Of a stretch of 64,000 bases of DNA, positions 12,321 to 23,419 are shown piece by piece. Origin of the DNA: Psilocybe azurescens (lineage: Eukaryota; Basidiomycota; Agaricomycetes; Agaricales; Agrocybaceae); assembly GCA_023853785.1 (NCBI GenBank), contig JAJIRX010000008.1, positions 1 through 64,000 on the forward strand, written 5' to 3'. How positions within the stretch are numbered: position 1 is the stretch's first letter; each line of letters begins with the position of its first letter. A program made the position numbers and the translations under genes. The notes beneath the pieces were generated by a model that was given only the letters and a program-made list of their open reading frames with translations, was not told the origin of the DNA and searched no databases.

Positions 12321-13229
12321 TGCTTAATTGCAGAGTCCATGAAGCCAGAAAACTGGATAAATTGGAGTGGACCTCTGGCTCTATTTCTTTCCCAATTTTC
12401 CCTACAATTGAATCTAGATTAGTAAACCAACCATTGTAAAAGTATCAAAATAGGGATGAAAATATCCCATGGAATGGTCATTAGAATGGCGGTAGCCAGT
12501 GCCAAATTTGCTGCAAACCGGCTGCCAAAATCAAAAATTTCCCCACAGGGCCAGTGTTTGGTGTATCAGGGATGGGCCCACTTGACACTGTACCTCACAT
12601 GAGAATTTTAGGCCCTCACTTGACACTGTGACAAGCACAAGATAATTGGCTTTTCAGTGAGTCTTTTTCAGGCTGTGTGACACATTAGATCATAAATAAT
12701 TCAAATTCCGTATGGTACATCATTTGATCACTGTCCCATGTGTCTGTGTACAATGATGACAACCCCAGACATGCATACATGGTACAACGACAGCAACAAT
12801 GACGACAATGGCTCCGTATACAACAACAACAACACTGAACTGAGAGGGAACAAGATGAGTGCAGAACAAGGTGGAACAAGGCAACACAATGTGAGCAGAA
12901 AACAAGGCAATATGAATGAGGCTGCAACACCAGGTAAGTTGCAAACCCCACACACCACTACCACTGACCCTCCCCCCCTCCTTTTTAATATAGGCTGACA
13001 ACGTACACATACAGTATGACAATGTATACATACTGCACATACCATGACATGGACAATGTGTATGGCACAACAATAGTACATATGAAGGTGGGCACAACAT
13101 GTATGGACATCAACAACAACACATGGGATATGTACCACAAAATGTACAACATGAACAGCAGCACACATGACACCCACAGTGGCCATGACAACAATGATAA
13201 CATGTACAACAACAAGTATGATGGCCATG

Positions 13230-13866
13230 TACAGTGGCTCAAAAACTTTCATACTTTTTGCAACTTTTGTATTAAATTGCTAATAACATGGGAACTCTTC
13301 AACTAAAAATCTGAAATTAATATATGTTATATTTGAACATGTGCCCTTCATAATTGCCTCCAAGATTATGTGATTTGAATAACAATTGATTGAGTAATAA
13401 AATAGACAAAATAATACAAAAGTGGGACAGTTGTTTGACCTGCTATAATGATGCTAATATCTACCATATAACAAGGAAAATTACACTGTATAAATTGTGA
13501 GAAAAAGAAACAAAGTCATGTGACACTATTTATAAAAGTCTGTTATGTTGAATTCAAGTTTAACAATCTTTCTTTCTTTCCACCACCACATCTTTCTTTT
13601 CATTTACCGTGAAGTCCTCTCAGCACTCCTCTATCATTTCTCTTCTTGAAGAAGCCTTTTCTGTTTGTTAAATAGAGTCCAAAACTGGTTTTGGGGTTCT
13701 ACCAAAAACTAGACAATGCTGTCCAGGCTACCCACTATATCAACAATGCCATCACCTTTTCTGTTTCTCCCCAAACAGTCAGAAATACCCTCAAGGAAAA
13801 CAATTTGTGCTCTGTTGTCAAATTAAAGCAACCACTTCTTAAAGCTATTCATCATCAAACTGTATA
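13230..13866 (+). mobile_element. Tc1/mariner relic
   Basis: Begins at a TA dinucleotide followed by CAGTGGCTCAAAAACTTTCATAC, the style of fungal Tc1 termini, immediately where the Asn/Asp-coding repeats of family A copy 1 stop. A transposase fragment lies inside at 13606-13866. The right end is missing, apparently replaced by the tRNA-like segment and Helitron insertions that follow. Confidence 0.6.
13606..13866 (+). pseudogene. Tc1-like transposase fragment (N-terminal HTH region)
   Basis: Tc1 transposases bind their own ends through paired helix-turn-helix motifs and cut with a DDE domain. Here LLEEAFSV near 13642, then a stop and IESKTGFG, resemble the first helix-turn-helix. In another frame VSPQTVRNTLKENNL and VVKLKQPLL at about 13765-13845 match the second helix-turn-helix segment, which in this family typically reads (V/I)S..T(V/I)R..L followed by a K(R/K)PLL motif. 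The DDE domain is absent. At least one stop and one frame change make it a dead fragment. The assignment rests on these motifs only. Confidence 0.55.
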
Positions 13867-13894
13867 ATTCATTAAATGTGGAAGATAACACAAG

Positions 13895-13966
13895 CAATAA
13901 TAGTGTAGTTGGTAAAGCATGCATAGAATTAAAGGTATATAAAGCTGTTGGTTCAATTTCTGTTGA
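13895..13966 (+). other. tRNA-like segment with A and B boxes
   Basis: TAGTGTAGTTGGTAAAGCATG is A-box-like and GTTGGTTCAATTTC, about 50 bases later, is B-box-like. The spacing suits a tRNA-derived SINE head. No full cloverleaf forms. It lies between the Tc1 relic and the Helitron array. Confidence 0.5.
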
Positions 13967-14070
13967 GTGCATTTTATAATTTCACATTTATTACAAATAT
14001 CATGTGACTTTAATAGATTATGTAAGAGCTTATATAATGCTGACTAAGTAGAAATATTATATAATTTCAA

Positions 14071-15904
14071 TCTATAATATAAGAGACGGTTTTTCTAAAA
14101 AAGTCACGATGACTAAGGATTTCAGAAAAGGAAATTTCAAATTACTTAATCATGACAAAGCACACTGCTGTGTTTTGGGGGCCTGCAACGGGGCCTTTTG
14201 AAATAAACAACCAGTGGGTGATGGCAAACAATGAATTTGGTGCCACACAGCCTAAAGAAACATTCTGTCCCTAAATAATACACCCTCAATATATCTTCTA
14301 TTAGCAATATCAGCTGTATTAACACAGCTTTGAGTGGCTTTGGGAGCAAATAAATATGTACACTCTTGCATGCACAGTGCACCAAGAGCAAGTGGGTCAA
14401 TAAATTAGTGTTAAAGGCTATTTGAATGGAACATTTCTGTCTGCAGATATTGTGGTTGTTTGACACCTTTTTAATGGAGACTATGTATTGTATAAATGAG
14501 TAGAAAGGCTGAAATAAATACCACTGAATAAGTATTGAAACAGGGGATATTCTGGACAGTGGACAAGTTGTTATAGAATGAAATATAGTTGGAATTGTTT
14601 AAATAAAGATGTAGATAGGAAGATAACACTGAGACCCAATTTTGCAATTGGAAATAGACAGTTTCCAGTGCTGTACAGGTGATAAAATTATGTTTTTGAG
14701 AATGAAGCTCCAATATGCTTTACTCATGTAAAAATAAATACACTGTTAACTATTGGGTGTAAGAATTGACTTTTAAATATTATTCTGCTATAAGCTGTAG
14801 ATTGATGTGACTAATTTGCAGCATGAATGTAGTGGGATTCAGAGGCAGCTATTTTGATTATGAAGAGAAAAAAGTGTAAGCTATGAATTTTAAAATAGCA
14901 GTGTTGCAGGTGCTGTGGATATCAAAACATTGTTGGATAGTCAATAAATAGTCAAGTAATGTAATAAATATAGGGTATCAGAGACAATGATTGATGAATC
15001 CTTGAGAGTGGGTGGGGTGGTGGAGTGGTGGAGGTGGGAGTGGATTAATAGGTATAAACTGCAGTTAGCAGCAGGAATGAGTTGAATGTTGGAACCATTG
15101 TTTAAATAGTATTGATAACATAGATAATGTAAGCTATGAAATTTAAAATAGCACAATGCTGCAGGTGCTGTGCATATCAGGTTTTTGCTGGATAGTCAAT
15201 GGGTAGTGGAGTATTGTATAAGATATAGAGTAGCAGAGGCAATAATTGATGAATGTTTGGAAGTGAAAATGGGCAGAGGTGTAAATTTAAAAGAGCATGG
15301 TAGAGAAGATACCATGAAATGATTGCAGCAAGTATGATATAGTTCCAAATATTTGCAAAACAATGAAATATTTAAATGTGGATGGTGCTGTAGATGATGT
15401 TTATAAAATGTTTGTATATTTGTGAACTGTTATTGACTATGAATTTGACTATGGAGCTATAGTTCCAGCAAGCTGTTAGGCTGGCTGTGAAGCAGAGGAT
15501 AGAGAGATGAGTGGATCTCAGATCCTCTGATGTGTTATATGAGTGATGAATATTATTTATTTTTTTTAAATGAGGTGCAAAACACTGACAAACAGGGGGA
15601 GATGAGCGCAGCTCATCTCCCCAATGAATTATATGAATAAACAATATTATTTATTTTTCAATAAGATGGTGCAAATCACTGACAAATAAGGGAGGGAGGG
15701 ATGAGCGCAGCTCATCTCCCCCAATGTGTTATATGTATACATAGATAACCAATACTATTTACTTTTCAATGAGGAGGCGCAGGGCGCCCGACAAAGCGGG
15801 GGTCTGGGGCGCAGCCCCAGCGAAGCTGTTGACCCTGCCGTGAAGCACAGGGGGTGAGCGAAAGCGAATCCCCCCGACGCTGTAGCGGCGGGTCATAAAG
15901 CTCG
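14071..15904 (+). mobile_element. Helitron 1 (non-autonomous)
   Basis: Starts TCTATAATATAAGAGAC after an A and ends TCATAAAGCTCG, shared with the other Helitrons of this window. Twelve bases before the 3' end is a hairpin at 15873-15892 (CCCG/CGGG and CGCT/AGCG stems), as in canonical Helitrons, though the last four bases are CTCG rather than CTRR. There is no target duplication, as expected. No coding sequence is supported; the interior is AT-rich and matches Helitrons 3 and 4. Its 3' end abuts Helitron 2 with no spacer. Confidence 0.82.
15590..15904 (+). repeat. 3' hairpin array and terminator of Helitron 1
   Basis: Two imperfect copies of a module containing GGGGGAGATGAGCGCAGCTCATCTCCCC-type inverted repeats (near 15600 and 15700) precede the conserved terminal block with the 3' hairpin at 15873-15892. 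Confidence 0.7.
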
Positions 15905-16852
15905 TCTATAATATAAGAGAGCACAATGACTAAGGTTACCTGAAAAGGAGAATCAAGTTACCTAATCATGACTAATTATTATTAAGCAGACTATTGTGTT
16001 TTGGGGCCGGCGCTACGGAACCTTTTGAAACAAACAACCAGAGGCTAATGGCAAACAATGAAATGGGTGCCATGAAGCAACCATGAGGCCACTGCAACAA
16101 TGCTGCTTTGCATCCCACACATCCTAAAAAAATCCTCTGTGCCTATAATCCTGAGAATAACACATCTATTACCCATCTCAAAGCAGTTCTGAGTGGGTAT
16201 TTTGGGTATTTTGGGTATTTTGGGTGGTTATTGGCTTTGGTGAGTGTTCTATAACATTTTTAGCTCTGTGCAAATTCTCAAACCCATGCAGACTGTAGTT
16301 CTTTGCTCTCTCTTCGCTTTTTTTCCTCTTTTTTTGGTAAGTAAAGTCCTTATACTCCATTTCTGACTGTTCTAACTTTTACACAGTTTGTTTTCTGTGT
16401 TCTTTTGGTGAGTAATAAGTCTAATGATCATTCTGACTGATCTTTCTCATCTTTTTGCAGGATACTGCCCCTCTCCCCCTCCTCTTCTTTCTGTGTGTGG
16501 ATTTGGTGGTGGTGATTGTGCTATTCAAACAAGACTTCTGGACATGTATGTTCTCTTTAATGTTAATTGATTTAAAAACAAGCTGATCTTTATATTTATA
16601 GGCCTGAAACACCTCCAAATACTCCACGTCGTGTTCGTATTGCTGCACAAAGATCTGAGCATAATGCCCGTGCATTGGAGAGCCCTCAAGCCCGTTGCAC
16701 TCCACATCATGACCAAATGCCCCATATTGAACCACTAAGATTTGAAATTCCTGATCTTTTAGCTGCTCTGCCTGTTCCTGTTCCTTTGCTGTTCCTGTTC
16801 CTGTTCCTGTTCCTGCTTTTAATCCTCCTGCCATTCCTGTCTCTTCTGCTTT

Positions 16853-16876
<24 letters not shown>

Positions 16877-16886
<10 letters not shown>

Positions 16887-17167
16887 GCTCTTCCCCAGCC
16901 TACTATATTTAATGGGATTCAGTATAATAATTTGCCTGCAAATTTAGCTCAGCTTTTAGCAGCTGTTCCACCAGCTCCTTTACCACTACAACGAGGGTAG
17001 GGCGTCATGTTGGTCCTGCACCTGCACCTGCACCTGCACTTGCACCTGCACCTGCTGCTCTTCCCCAGGCTGCTATATTTAATGGGATTCAGTATAATAA
17101 TTTGCCAGTAAATCTGGCTGAGCTTTTAGTAGCTGTTCCACCAGCTCCTTTACCACCACAACAAGGT
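16877..17167 (+). repeat. Internal duplication in the Helitron 2 Pro/Ala-rich region
   Basis: Two diverged copies of about 150 bp (about 16877-17000 and 17053-17167) share CTGCTCTTCCCCAG and ATTTAATGGGATTCAGTATA. They are separated by a CCTGCA hexamer run and preceded by CCTGTT/CCTGCT hexamer runs at 16765-16890. Confidence 0.75.
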
Positions 17168-20100
17168 GGTCGTCATGTTCATGCCCAACCTTTTCCTGTA
17201 TGTATTTTAAGTCTCTATAAGTTTAAACATAATATTAATGAGAAAATAGATGCCTCCTCCTGTGCTTCTTGCACCATTTCAGCCTCCTCCTGAGCTTCCT
17301 GTGCCTCTTCAGCTTCCTCCTCCAATTGTTCCTGCTGTTCTGCACCATGTTCTTCCTGCACCACTTCCACCTCCACCTCCCAATGTCCATTCTCTTTTAT
17401 GTGCTGCCTGACAGCCCTTTAGCCGTGACTGGCCTGTCCATAATTTGGGAAAAATGGATGTTAAGTGTACAAACTGTGGTGCTTTGCACTGGATGATTGA
17501 GTGTCTTACAAGTTCAACCAAGGATCTTATCACATTTGGAATGTGCTGCTTTAGTGGGAAAATTGTTCTTCCAAAGCTGAAAAAACCCCCTCGAGAATTA
17601 GATGCATTGCTTAAGAATAATGATCCCCAATCAAAAACTTTTGCAATCATATTCGGCAGTACAACAATGCTTTAGCCATGACCTCATTGGGAGTCACTGT
17701 TGATTATGCAATTAATAATAGGCCTGGACCTTATGTATTCAAAGTCCAAGGAAGGTTAACACATCGAGCTGGATCTCTTCTTCCTCAGATTGGTGTTACA
17801 CCTTTATATGCTCAGATATATATTTTTGATCCTGTTGAAGCTCTCAATTTCCATATGCGTCATTCTGCAAACTCTGGGCTGGATAGAACCACCATGAGTA
17901 TTCTTCAGGACATGCTATATCGTTCTCATTCAGGTGTACAGCTGTATAAACAGGCATTTGAAGTAACACATAACATGCCTATAGATCAGCAATGCACAAT
18001 TGCTCTTCGCTATGAACGAGAAACTGATCGCAGATGCTATAATGAACCATCAGCTGGATCTAATGAAGTGGCTATAATCCTTCCTGGAGATGGCGATGAA
18101 GTATATCCCAATGGCAGAGATATTGTCCTGAGACAAAGAGCTGGAGAAAGGCTGGAAACAATCAGTGAACTGCATCCCCTTTATCTTCCACTTCATTATG
18201 TTCTTCTTTTTCCAACTGGGCAGTTAGGCTGGCATCCTAACATTCCTTTTAATGAGGCTGCAGAAATTGATGATGATCCTCCAGCTGCTGAGCTGGCTCC
18301 TAATGAGGATCAGGATGAGGATGCTATTGAAGCTCCACAACCAAAAAAAGCGAAAATACATCTCACAAACAGAATATTTCCGTTATCGTCTTCATCCAAG
18401 AGAACCAACAAATGAATCTCAACATTTGTTTTTGGCAGAAAAACTTCTTCAGGAATTCATTGTAGACTGTTGGGCAGCTTCAGAACAAAACAGATTACGG
18501 TGGGTTAGACAAAATCAGCAAAAGTTCAGAAATGATACACGTCAAGGTCTTATGGACACTGTTGCAGCTGATCCTAATACTGAAGGTGCCAATGTTGGCC
18601 AAAGAACTATTTTGCCTTCTTCTTTTGCTGGAAGCACACGAAACATGATTCAGAACTGCCAAGATGCTCTTGCTATCAATCGCTATTTTCATGGAGCTGA
18701 TTTATTTATCACTGCTACTGCCAACCCAAGCTGGCCAGAAATCAAAGAGGCACTTCTTCCTGGACAACAGTCTTCTGATCGTCCTGATTTGGTGGTTAGA
18801 GTCTTTCATGCAAAAATGAAAGAGATGCTCAATGATATTTGTAAAAATGGCATTATGGGTAGAGCAGTTGCAAATGTGTGGACAATTGAGTTTCAAAAGC
18901 AAGGCCTCCCACATATACACATGATTGTATTTTTGCATCCTGATCACAAGCTTCGCACACCTGAAGATGTTGACAGCCTTATTTCAGCTGAATTTCCAGA
19001 TGAAGAGGAAGAGCCAGAACTCTTTGAATTGGTCAAGAAATTCATGGTCCACACTCCATGCAATGGTGACACCACTGCTCAATGTCATGTGAATGGAAAA
19101 TGTTCAAAATGTTTTCCCAAGCCTCATCGTGATCAGACCACTGTCAATGAAGACTCTTATGCAAATCTCAGGAGATGTGACACTGGAAAAGAGTTTGACA
19201 TTGGTGGTGGAAAAAGGCTGATAATCGCTGGGTTGTTGCTCACTGCCGTTATCTTATCTGGAAATATTGCTGTCATATCAATGTTGAGTCTATTGCTTCT
19301 ATCAAGGCCATCAAATACATCTACAAATATGTCTATAAGGGCCATGATCGCATTACTATGCAGTTTGGACGCTGTCAAGATGAGGTCAAGCTATATCTTG
19401 ATGCACAATATGTTTCTGCATGTGAAGGACTTCGGCGCATTTTTCACTTCCACATGCATCAAGAACACCCACCTATTGTTCGCCTTCAGATTCATTTGCC
19501 TGATCAACAAATGGTTACATGGAATGAAGACCAGGCACTAAATGTTCAGGAGGTTTTGGATTGCAATGCAGGCAAAGACACCAAGCTCACTGCTTATTTC
19601 AAAGCCAATATACAATATGAAGAAGCCAGAAATACTCTTTATCAGGATTTTCCTGCCAAATTTGTCTGGAAGGGAAAACAATGCAAATGGGCTCCAAGAC
19701 AGCGACAATTTGCAATAGGGCATATGTACTATGCTCATCCAAGTTCAGGAGAGCGCTTTTATCTCAGAACTCTGCTGACCTGTGTCAAGGGTGCTACATC
19801 TTTTATTGATCTCCAAACAGTTGATGGCACTGTATATGAAACATTTTGTGAGGCCTGTATACATCGAGGACTTTTAGAGGATGATAATGAGTGGAAGCAG
19901 TGTCTGGAAGAGGCTGGATATATGGCAAGTGGACGACAACTTCAAATCTTTTTGTGACCATTCTTCGAGACTGCACACCATCAAATCCTGCTGCACTCTG
20001 GGATCAATTTAAAGACAAGATTTGTGATGATCTGCAACATGCTCTTATCTCCAAACATATCCAACAAGACCCCACTGAAGCACAAGTGTTTGATTATGGC

Positions 20101-20354
20101 CTTTTTCTCATTGACCAACTTCTTTGCACTACCAACAAAAACTTGAAGAGTTTGCAGGAATGCCATTGCCTCAAGAAGATTGGGCTGCTGCTATAGGAAA
20201 TAGATTGATTGCAGAGCAGAGAAACTATGACAGAGACAATCAATCTGTTCTGGCTTAACAGCAAATTCCTACTCTCAATCATAGGCAACATTCAGCATTT
20301 GATACTATTGTAGCAGCAGTTGAAAGCAGGAGTGGTCAATGTTTTTCCTTCATG

Positions 20355-21194
20355 CATCGGCAAAACGGGCGCAGACCATACATTGCAATACAAAGTCCTT
20401 GTAAGGTAGCTAAGGCCACTAATGCCCAAAAGGCAATGAATAGTCAAACCTGAAGACTACATTTTGGTAAGGACCAGTCATGATTTACTTTTTATAAAAC
20501 TTTGGTTACCTTGTAAGGTAGCCTAAAAATTAGTTAACCTTGCATGAATGTCCTGCTATGCCGGGAGTAAAAAGATTTAAATTGTAGGTCACTCCATTTT
20601 TTTATCTGATAAAAGAGAACAGCTATGCTCATATTTTACCCTGCTCTGCACTGTAGCATATAATATATGCTACTTGCTGGAATTGAACTGTCACCTTCAT
20701 AGAGCCCAGCCAATGGCATCCTAACTACTACACCAAGTCGTCATTGTCAAATTTACAACATAATTGAATATGTACCGATCTGGAAAGCCCACACTTAGTA
20801 AAATTTCCTTGTTCGGCATCCTTGCATGGATATTCAATTGTATGCAAATGTTTCCGAGCCTCATAAATACCTAGGCAATTCTTTAATAAATATGGCTGAA
20901 GGCCAAAACTTTGCAAGGCATTAAATTGATGCCAAAAATGTTTGTTTCATTACAAGATCATTAGAAAATTATACAAAAATTACCGTCAACTATCATGGGC
21001 CAGTAATAGTTAGGACACTATCAAAAGTTAACCAATGTTTACTAAGACATTTAAAGATGATTGAAAGTTTGGTTAAGCATTCAAAGATTTCACAAGGATT
21101 CCAGAAACTATATATGGCAATATATTAATTGTAAAAGACTTCCTGATTATCTAAGATCCACAATGCAAAGTATTGTTTTGTCGCTTTGCCGATG
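20355..21194. mobile_element. 840 bp TIR insert in the Helitron helicase P-loop
   Basis: Begins CATCGGCAAAACG and ends with the complement CGCTTTGCCGATG. Removing it plus one copy of the flanking TG (20353-20354, 21195-21196) restores CTTCATGGTCCAGGAGG, reading LHGPGG straight into TGKT, so the boundaries are exact. A 2 bp duplication is short for most superfamilies, so the class is open. It carries a tRNA-like segment and no transposase. Confidence 0.8.
20675..20743 (-). other. tRNA-like segment inside the 840 bp insert
   Basis: On the minus strand, GACTTGGTGTAGTAGTTAGG is a good A box and ACAGTTCAATTCCAG a good B box about 35 bases on, in a T-arm-like hairpin context. Of the four tRNA-like segments in the window this one is closest to real tRNA wording. 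Confidence 0.6.
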
Positions 21195-22564
21195 TGGTCC
21201 AGGAGGTACAGGAAAAACTTATGTGTACAACACTCTTTGCTACTTTCTGTGTGGTGAAGGAAAAATAGTGCTTTGTGTAGCTTCATCTGGCATTGCATCT
21301 CTGCTTCTTATTGGTGGTCGGACATCACATTCAACTTTCAAAATTCCTATCAACATTCATGAGGACTCTACATGCAGTATTGGTCGCACTTCTGATTTGG
21401 CAGAGCTTATTCAATGCACTGATTTAGTGATATGGGATGAAGCTCCTATGCAAAATCGTTATATTCATGAGGCTGTGGACCGCACTTTCAAGGATATCCG
21501 TAACTCTGATAAGCCATTTGGAGGACTTACTGTTGTGTTTGGTGGAGACTTTAAGCAAATTCTTCCTGTTGTTGTGAAAGGATCAAGAGCACAAATTGTT
21601 GGAGCATGCATGCAGAGGTCACAACTTTGGGGACACATCAAAGTACTTAAGTTGACAGAGAATATGCGTCTGAACACTGCACATGATGAAGAACAGAAAT
21701 TTGCACAATGGCAGTTGGATATTGGTCTGGGAAAACATACAGATGAATCTGACAACACAACACTTCCTGATCATTTCAAATGTGCCAACAATACTGTTGA
21801 ATCTCTGATTGATACAATTTATCCTGGAATCCAGCAGACCACTGGGCATAATGACAAATATTATGCTGAACGGACAATTCTGTGTAGCAGGAATGATGAT
21901 GTGGATGATCTGAACAAAACTATTCTCAACAAATTTCCTGGAGAAGAAAAGGTGTTTCACAGTGCTGATAGCATTTTGAATAATCGGGGACATGGTGATG
22001 AAGGAATTCTGATGTATCCAGTGGAGTACCTGAACACAATCAACTGTTCAGGTCTTCCTTTAGCCAAGCTGGCACTGAAAGTTGGTTGCCCTATTATGAT
22101 TTTACGGAATTTGAATGCAAATGAGGGAGTGTGCAATGGATCGAGAGGGACTGTGACAAGAATGGGGAACTGTGTTTTGGAAGTTCAACTATTGACAGGA
22201 GATAGAGCAGGGAGACAGTTTTTATTCCACGGATTGGGCTGACACCGATGGACACACAAGTTCCATTTGAATTTTGCTGATGACAATTTCCTGTGCGACT
22301 GGCATTTGCTATGACAATCAATAAAGCACAAGGACAATCTGTTTTACATGTTGGACTAAACCTTATTTCTTCACCTTTTGCACATGGACAACTATATGTT
22401 GCTATTTCACGAGTAACATCTGTGCATAACATCAAGGCTATTTGGGATGACAGTTCTGGATTAAGTATAACAAAAACATAGTGTACCCTGAAGTTCTTTC
22501 TATTGACCATAGTGACTGATTTTTATTTAATATATAAAGTGTTTGTATTATATAAAATTAATTA

Positions 22565-22940
22565 TTTTTTATAGGAGTGCAGGGAGATGAGCTTCGCTCA
22601 TCTCCCCAAGACATTATATAATCAATTGGTATTATTAATATTTTTAATGAGGTGCAAAGTGCTGATAAGAGGGGGGGAATGAGCAAAGCTCATTCCCCCA
22701 AAAACATTACATATATATTTTTAATGAGGTGTGAAGTATTGATAAAAGGGGGAGATGAGCGAAGCTCATTCCCCCCTAAAGACATTATAATTGTGACTGC
22801 TATTATTTATTTTTCAATGAGGAGGCGAGGGTGCCGACAGAAGTGGGGTCTGGGGGCGCAGCCCCCAGTGAGCTGTTGACCCTGCCGTGAAGCACAGGGG
22901 GTGAGCGAATCCCCGACACGTAGCGCGGTCATAAAGCTCG
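22565..22940 (+). repeat. 3' hairpin array and terminus of Helitron 2
   Basis: Three modules of about 85 bp each contain a G-run, ATGAGC, a short loop, GCTCAT and a C-run (near 22575, 22670 and 22750), giving very stable stem-loops. Between them recurs AATGAGGTGYRAAGT. The terminal block GAGGAGGCGAGGG...TCATAAAGCTCG closes the element. Confidence 0.82.
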
Positions 22941-23010
22941 ATAGTATTTAAAGCTTATGTAAGAAATTATTATATAATGCTGACTAAGCACAAATATCAT
23001 GTGACTTAAA

Positions 23011-23130
23011 CAATTTCTGAGTAGGGCTGTGCAGAATTGTATAGTTCTGTTCAGATCTACTCAGATTTGCTCAGAACTACACAGTGCTGAGTAGTGCCAA
23101 TCAGAGCTTGTGGAGGAGTGTAAAGTATTG
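23011..23130 (-). repeat. Family B TIR-element end (CTACTCAG repeats)
   Basis: A segment of short alternating repeats (CTGAGTAG, CAGATCTACTCAG) ending GGAGTGTAAAGTATTG at 23130. Its reverse complement recurs at 59300-59420. The terminus resembles the CAGTACTTTAC end of family A, but the subterminal repeats differ. No partner end is found nearby. Confidence 0.6.
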
Positions 23131-23419
23131 GAAATCTGTGATGTGCTGCAAATTGAATACTTTATGCTATAGCACTACTACCTACTCACTGCTGGCATAG
23201 AGTTATTGTTGTTGACCAAAATGTTTTTAAATGTGTGTGCATTTTTAACTCATTTGTCCATTACATAAATTTATCATTTTTGGAAATGAAACACATCTGG
23301 AATCAAGTTTTTAGCGACAATATATGATAAATTTATGGAGAATGAAAAGGACTTGAAAACTTAAACATGTTTGAAATCATTTTTAATCGATAACAATTAT
23401 CCCACGCCAGCAGTGACTA

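Larger units (their letters stand above)
8871..12742. mobile_element. Foldback element 1 (long inverted arms with internal tandem repeats)
   Basis: The left arm begins CACATGGGACAGTGATC at 8871 and, after a solo LTR insertion, continues from 9374 to about 10140. The right arm runs from about 11400 to 12742 and is its reverse complement. The outer 400 bp of the arms are almost identical; inward both arms consist of tandem units of about 179 bp, three on the left and about six on the right. The central 1.25 kb is unique and has no credible transposase. An 8-base candidate target duplication, GTCCGTGT (8863) and GTCTGTGT (12742), has one mismatch. The structure resembles foldback transposons; the superfamily is not determined. 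Confidence 0.8.
7126..13229 (+). mobile_element. Family A TIR element, copy 1 (GGACTCCA-repeat element), split and 3'-truncated
   Basis: Starts with the family A left terminus GAGGTCTTTAC and runs through dense GGACTCCA/TGGAGTCC repeats to about 8480, a tRNA-like segment, and a conserved stretch (TGAGCCACAAAGGCTT, then CCACATCGGTCTGTTG, then a CCACCACCACC tract) also present in copy 2 at 38680-38880. The interior resumes at 12743, after foldback element 1, as Asn/Asp/Tyr-coding repeats up to a Tc1 terminus at 13230. No right terminus survives. A second, oppositely oriented terminus (GTGTACTTTACC) near 7163 and another AAAGACCTC near 8208 suggest more than one insertion or internal rearrangement, so the left boundary is approximate. 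Confidence 0.6.
16600..22481 (+). pseudogene. Helitron Rep/Pif1-helicase protein, multiply frameshifted
   Basis: The RepHel protein nicks DNA with an HUH endonuclease and unwinds it with a Pif1-type SF1 helicase for rolling-circle transposition. An intron probably ends at 16600 (TTTATAG then GCCTGAAAC). A Pro-rich disordered segment follows, then a Cys-rich N-terminal module (KCTNCGALHW...CC, near 17455-17555), a Helitron-like N domain (17678-19200), the HUH motif PHIHM at 18909-18923 and the catalytic YIYKYVYKG near 19316. Helicase motifs: GPGGTGKT at about 21196, VIWDEAP near 21427, GGDFKQILPV near 21540, and INKAQGQS plus AISRVTS at 22317-22425. Frame changes near 17676, 18360, 19210, 19940 and 22240, together with the insert at 20355-21194, break it. 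Confidence 0.87.
15905..22940 (+). mobile_element. Helitron 2 (autonomous-sized, decayed)
   Basis: Starts TCTATAATATAAGAGAG at 15905 and ends TCATAAAGCTCG at 22940. It contains the Rep-helicase pseudogene and a 3' hairpin array. At 7.0 kb it is the only copy here with coding capacity and so is the candidate driver of the family, but its gene is broken. An 840 bp insert splits the helicase P-loop. Confidence 0.88.

Noticed and set aside
12728..13252. Minus-strand Val/Cys/His-rich frame of 174 codons that looks like a membrane protein
   Set aside because: It is the complement of Asn/Asp/Tyr-coding repeats in family A copy 1; composition alone explains it.
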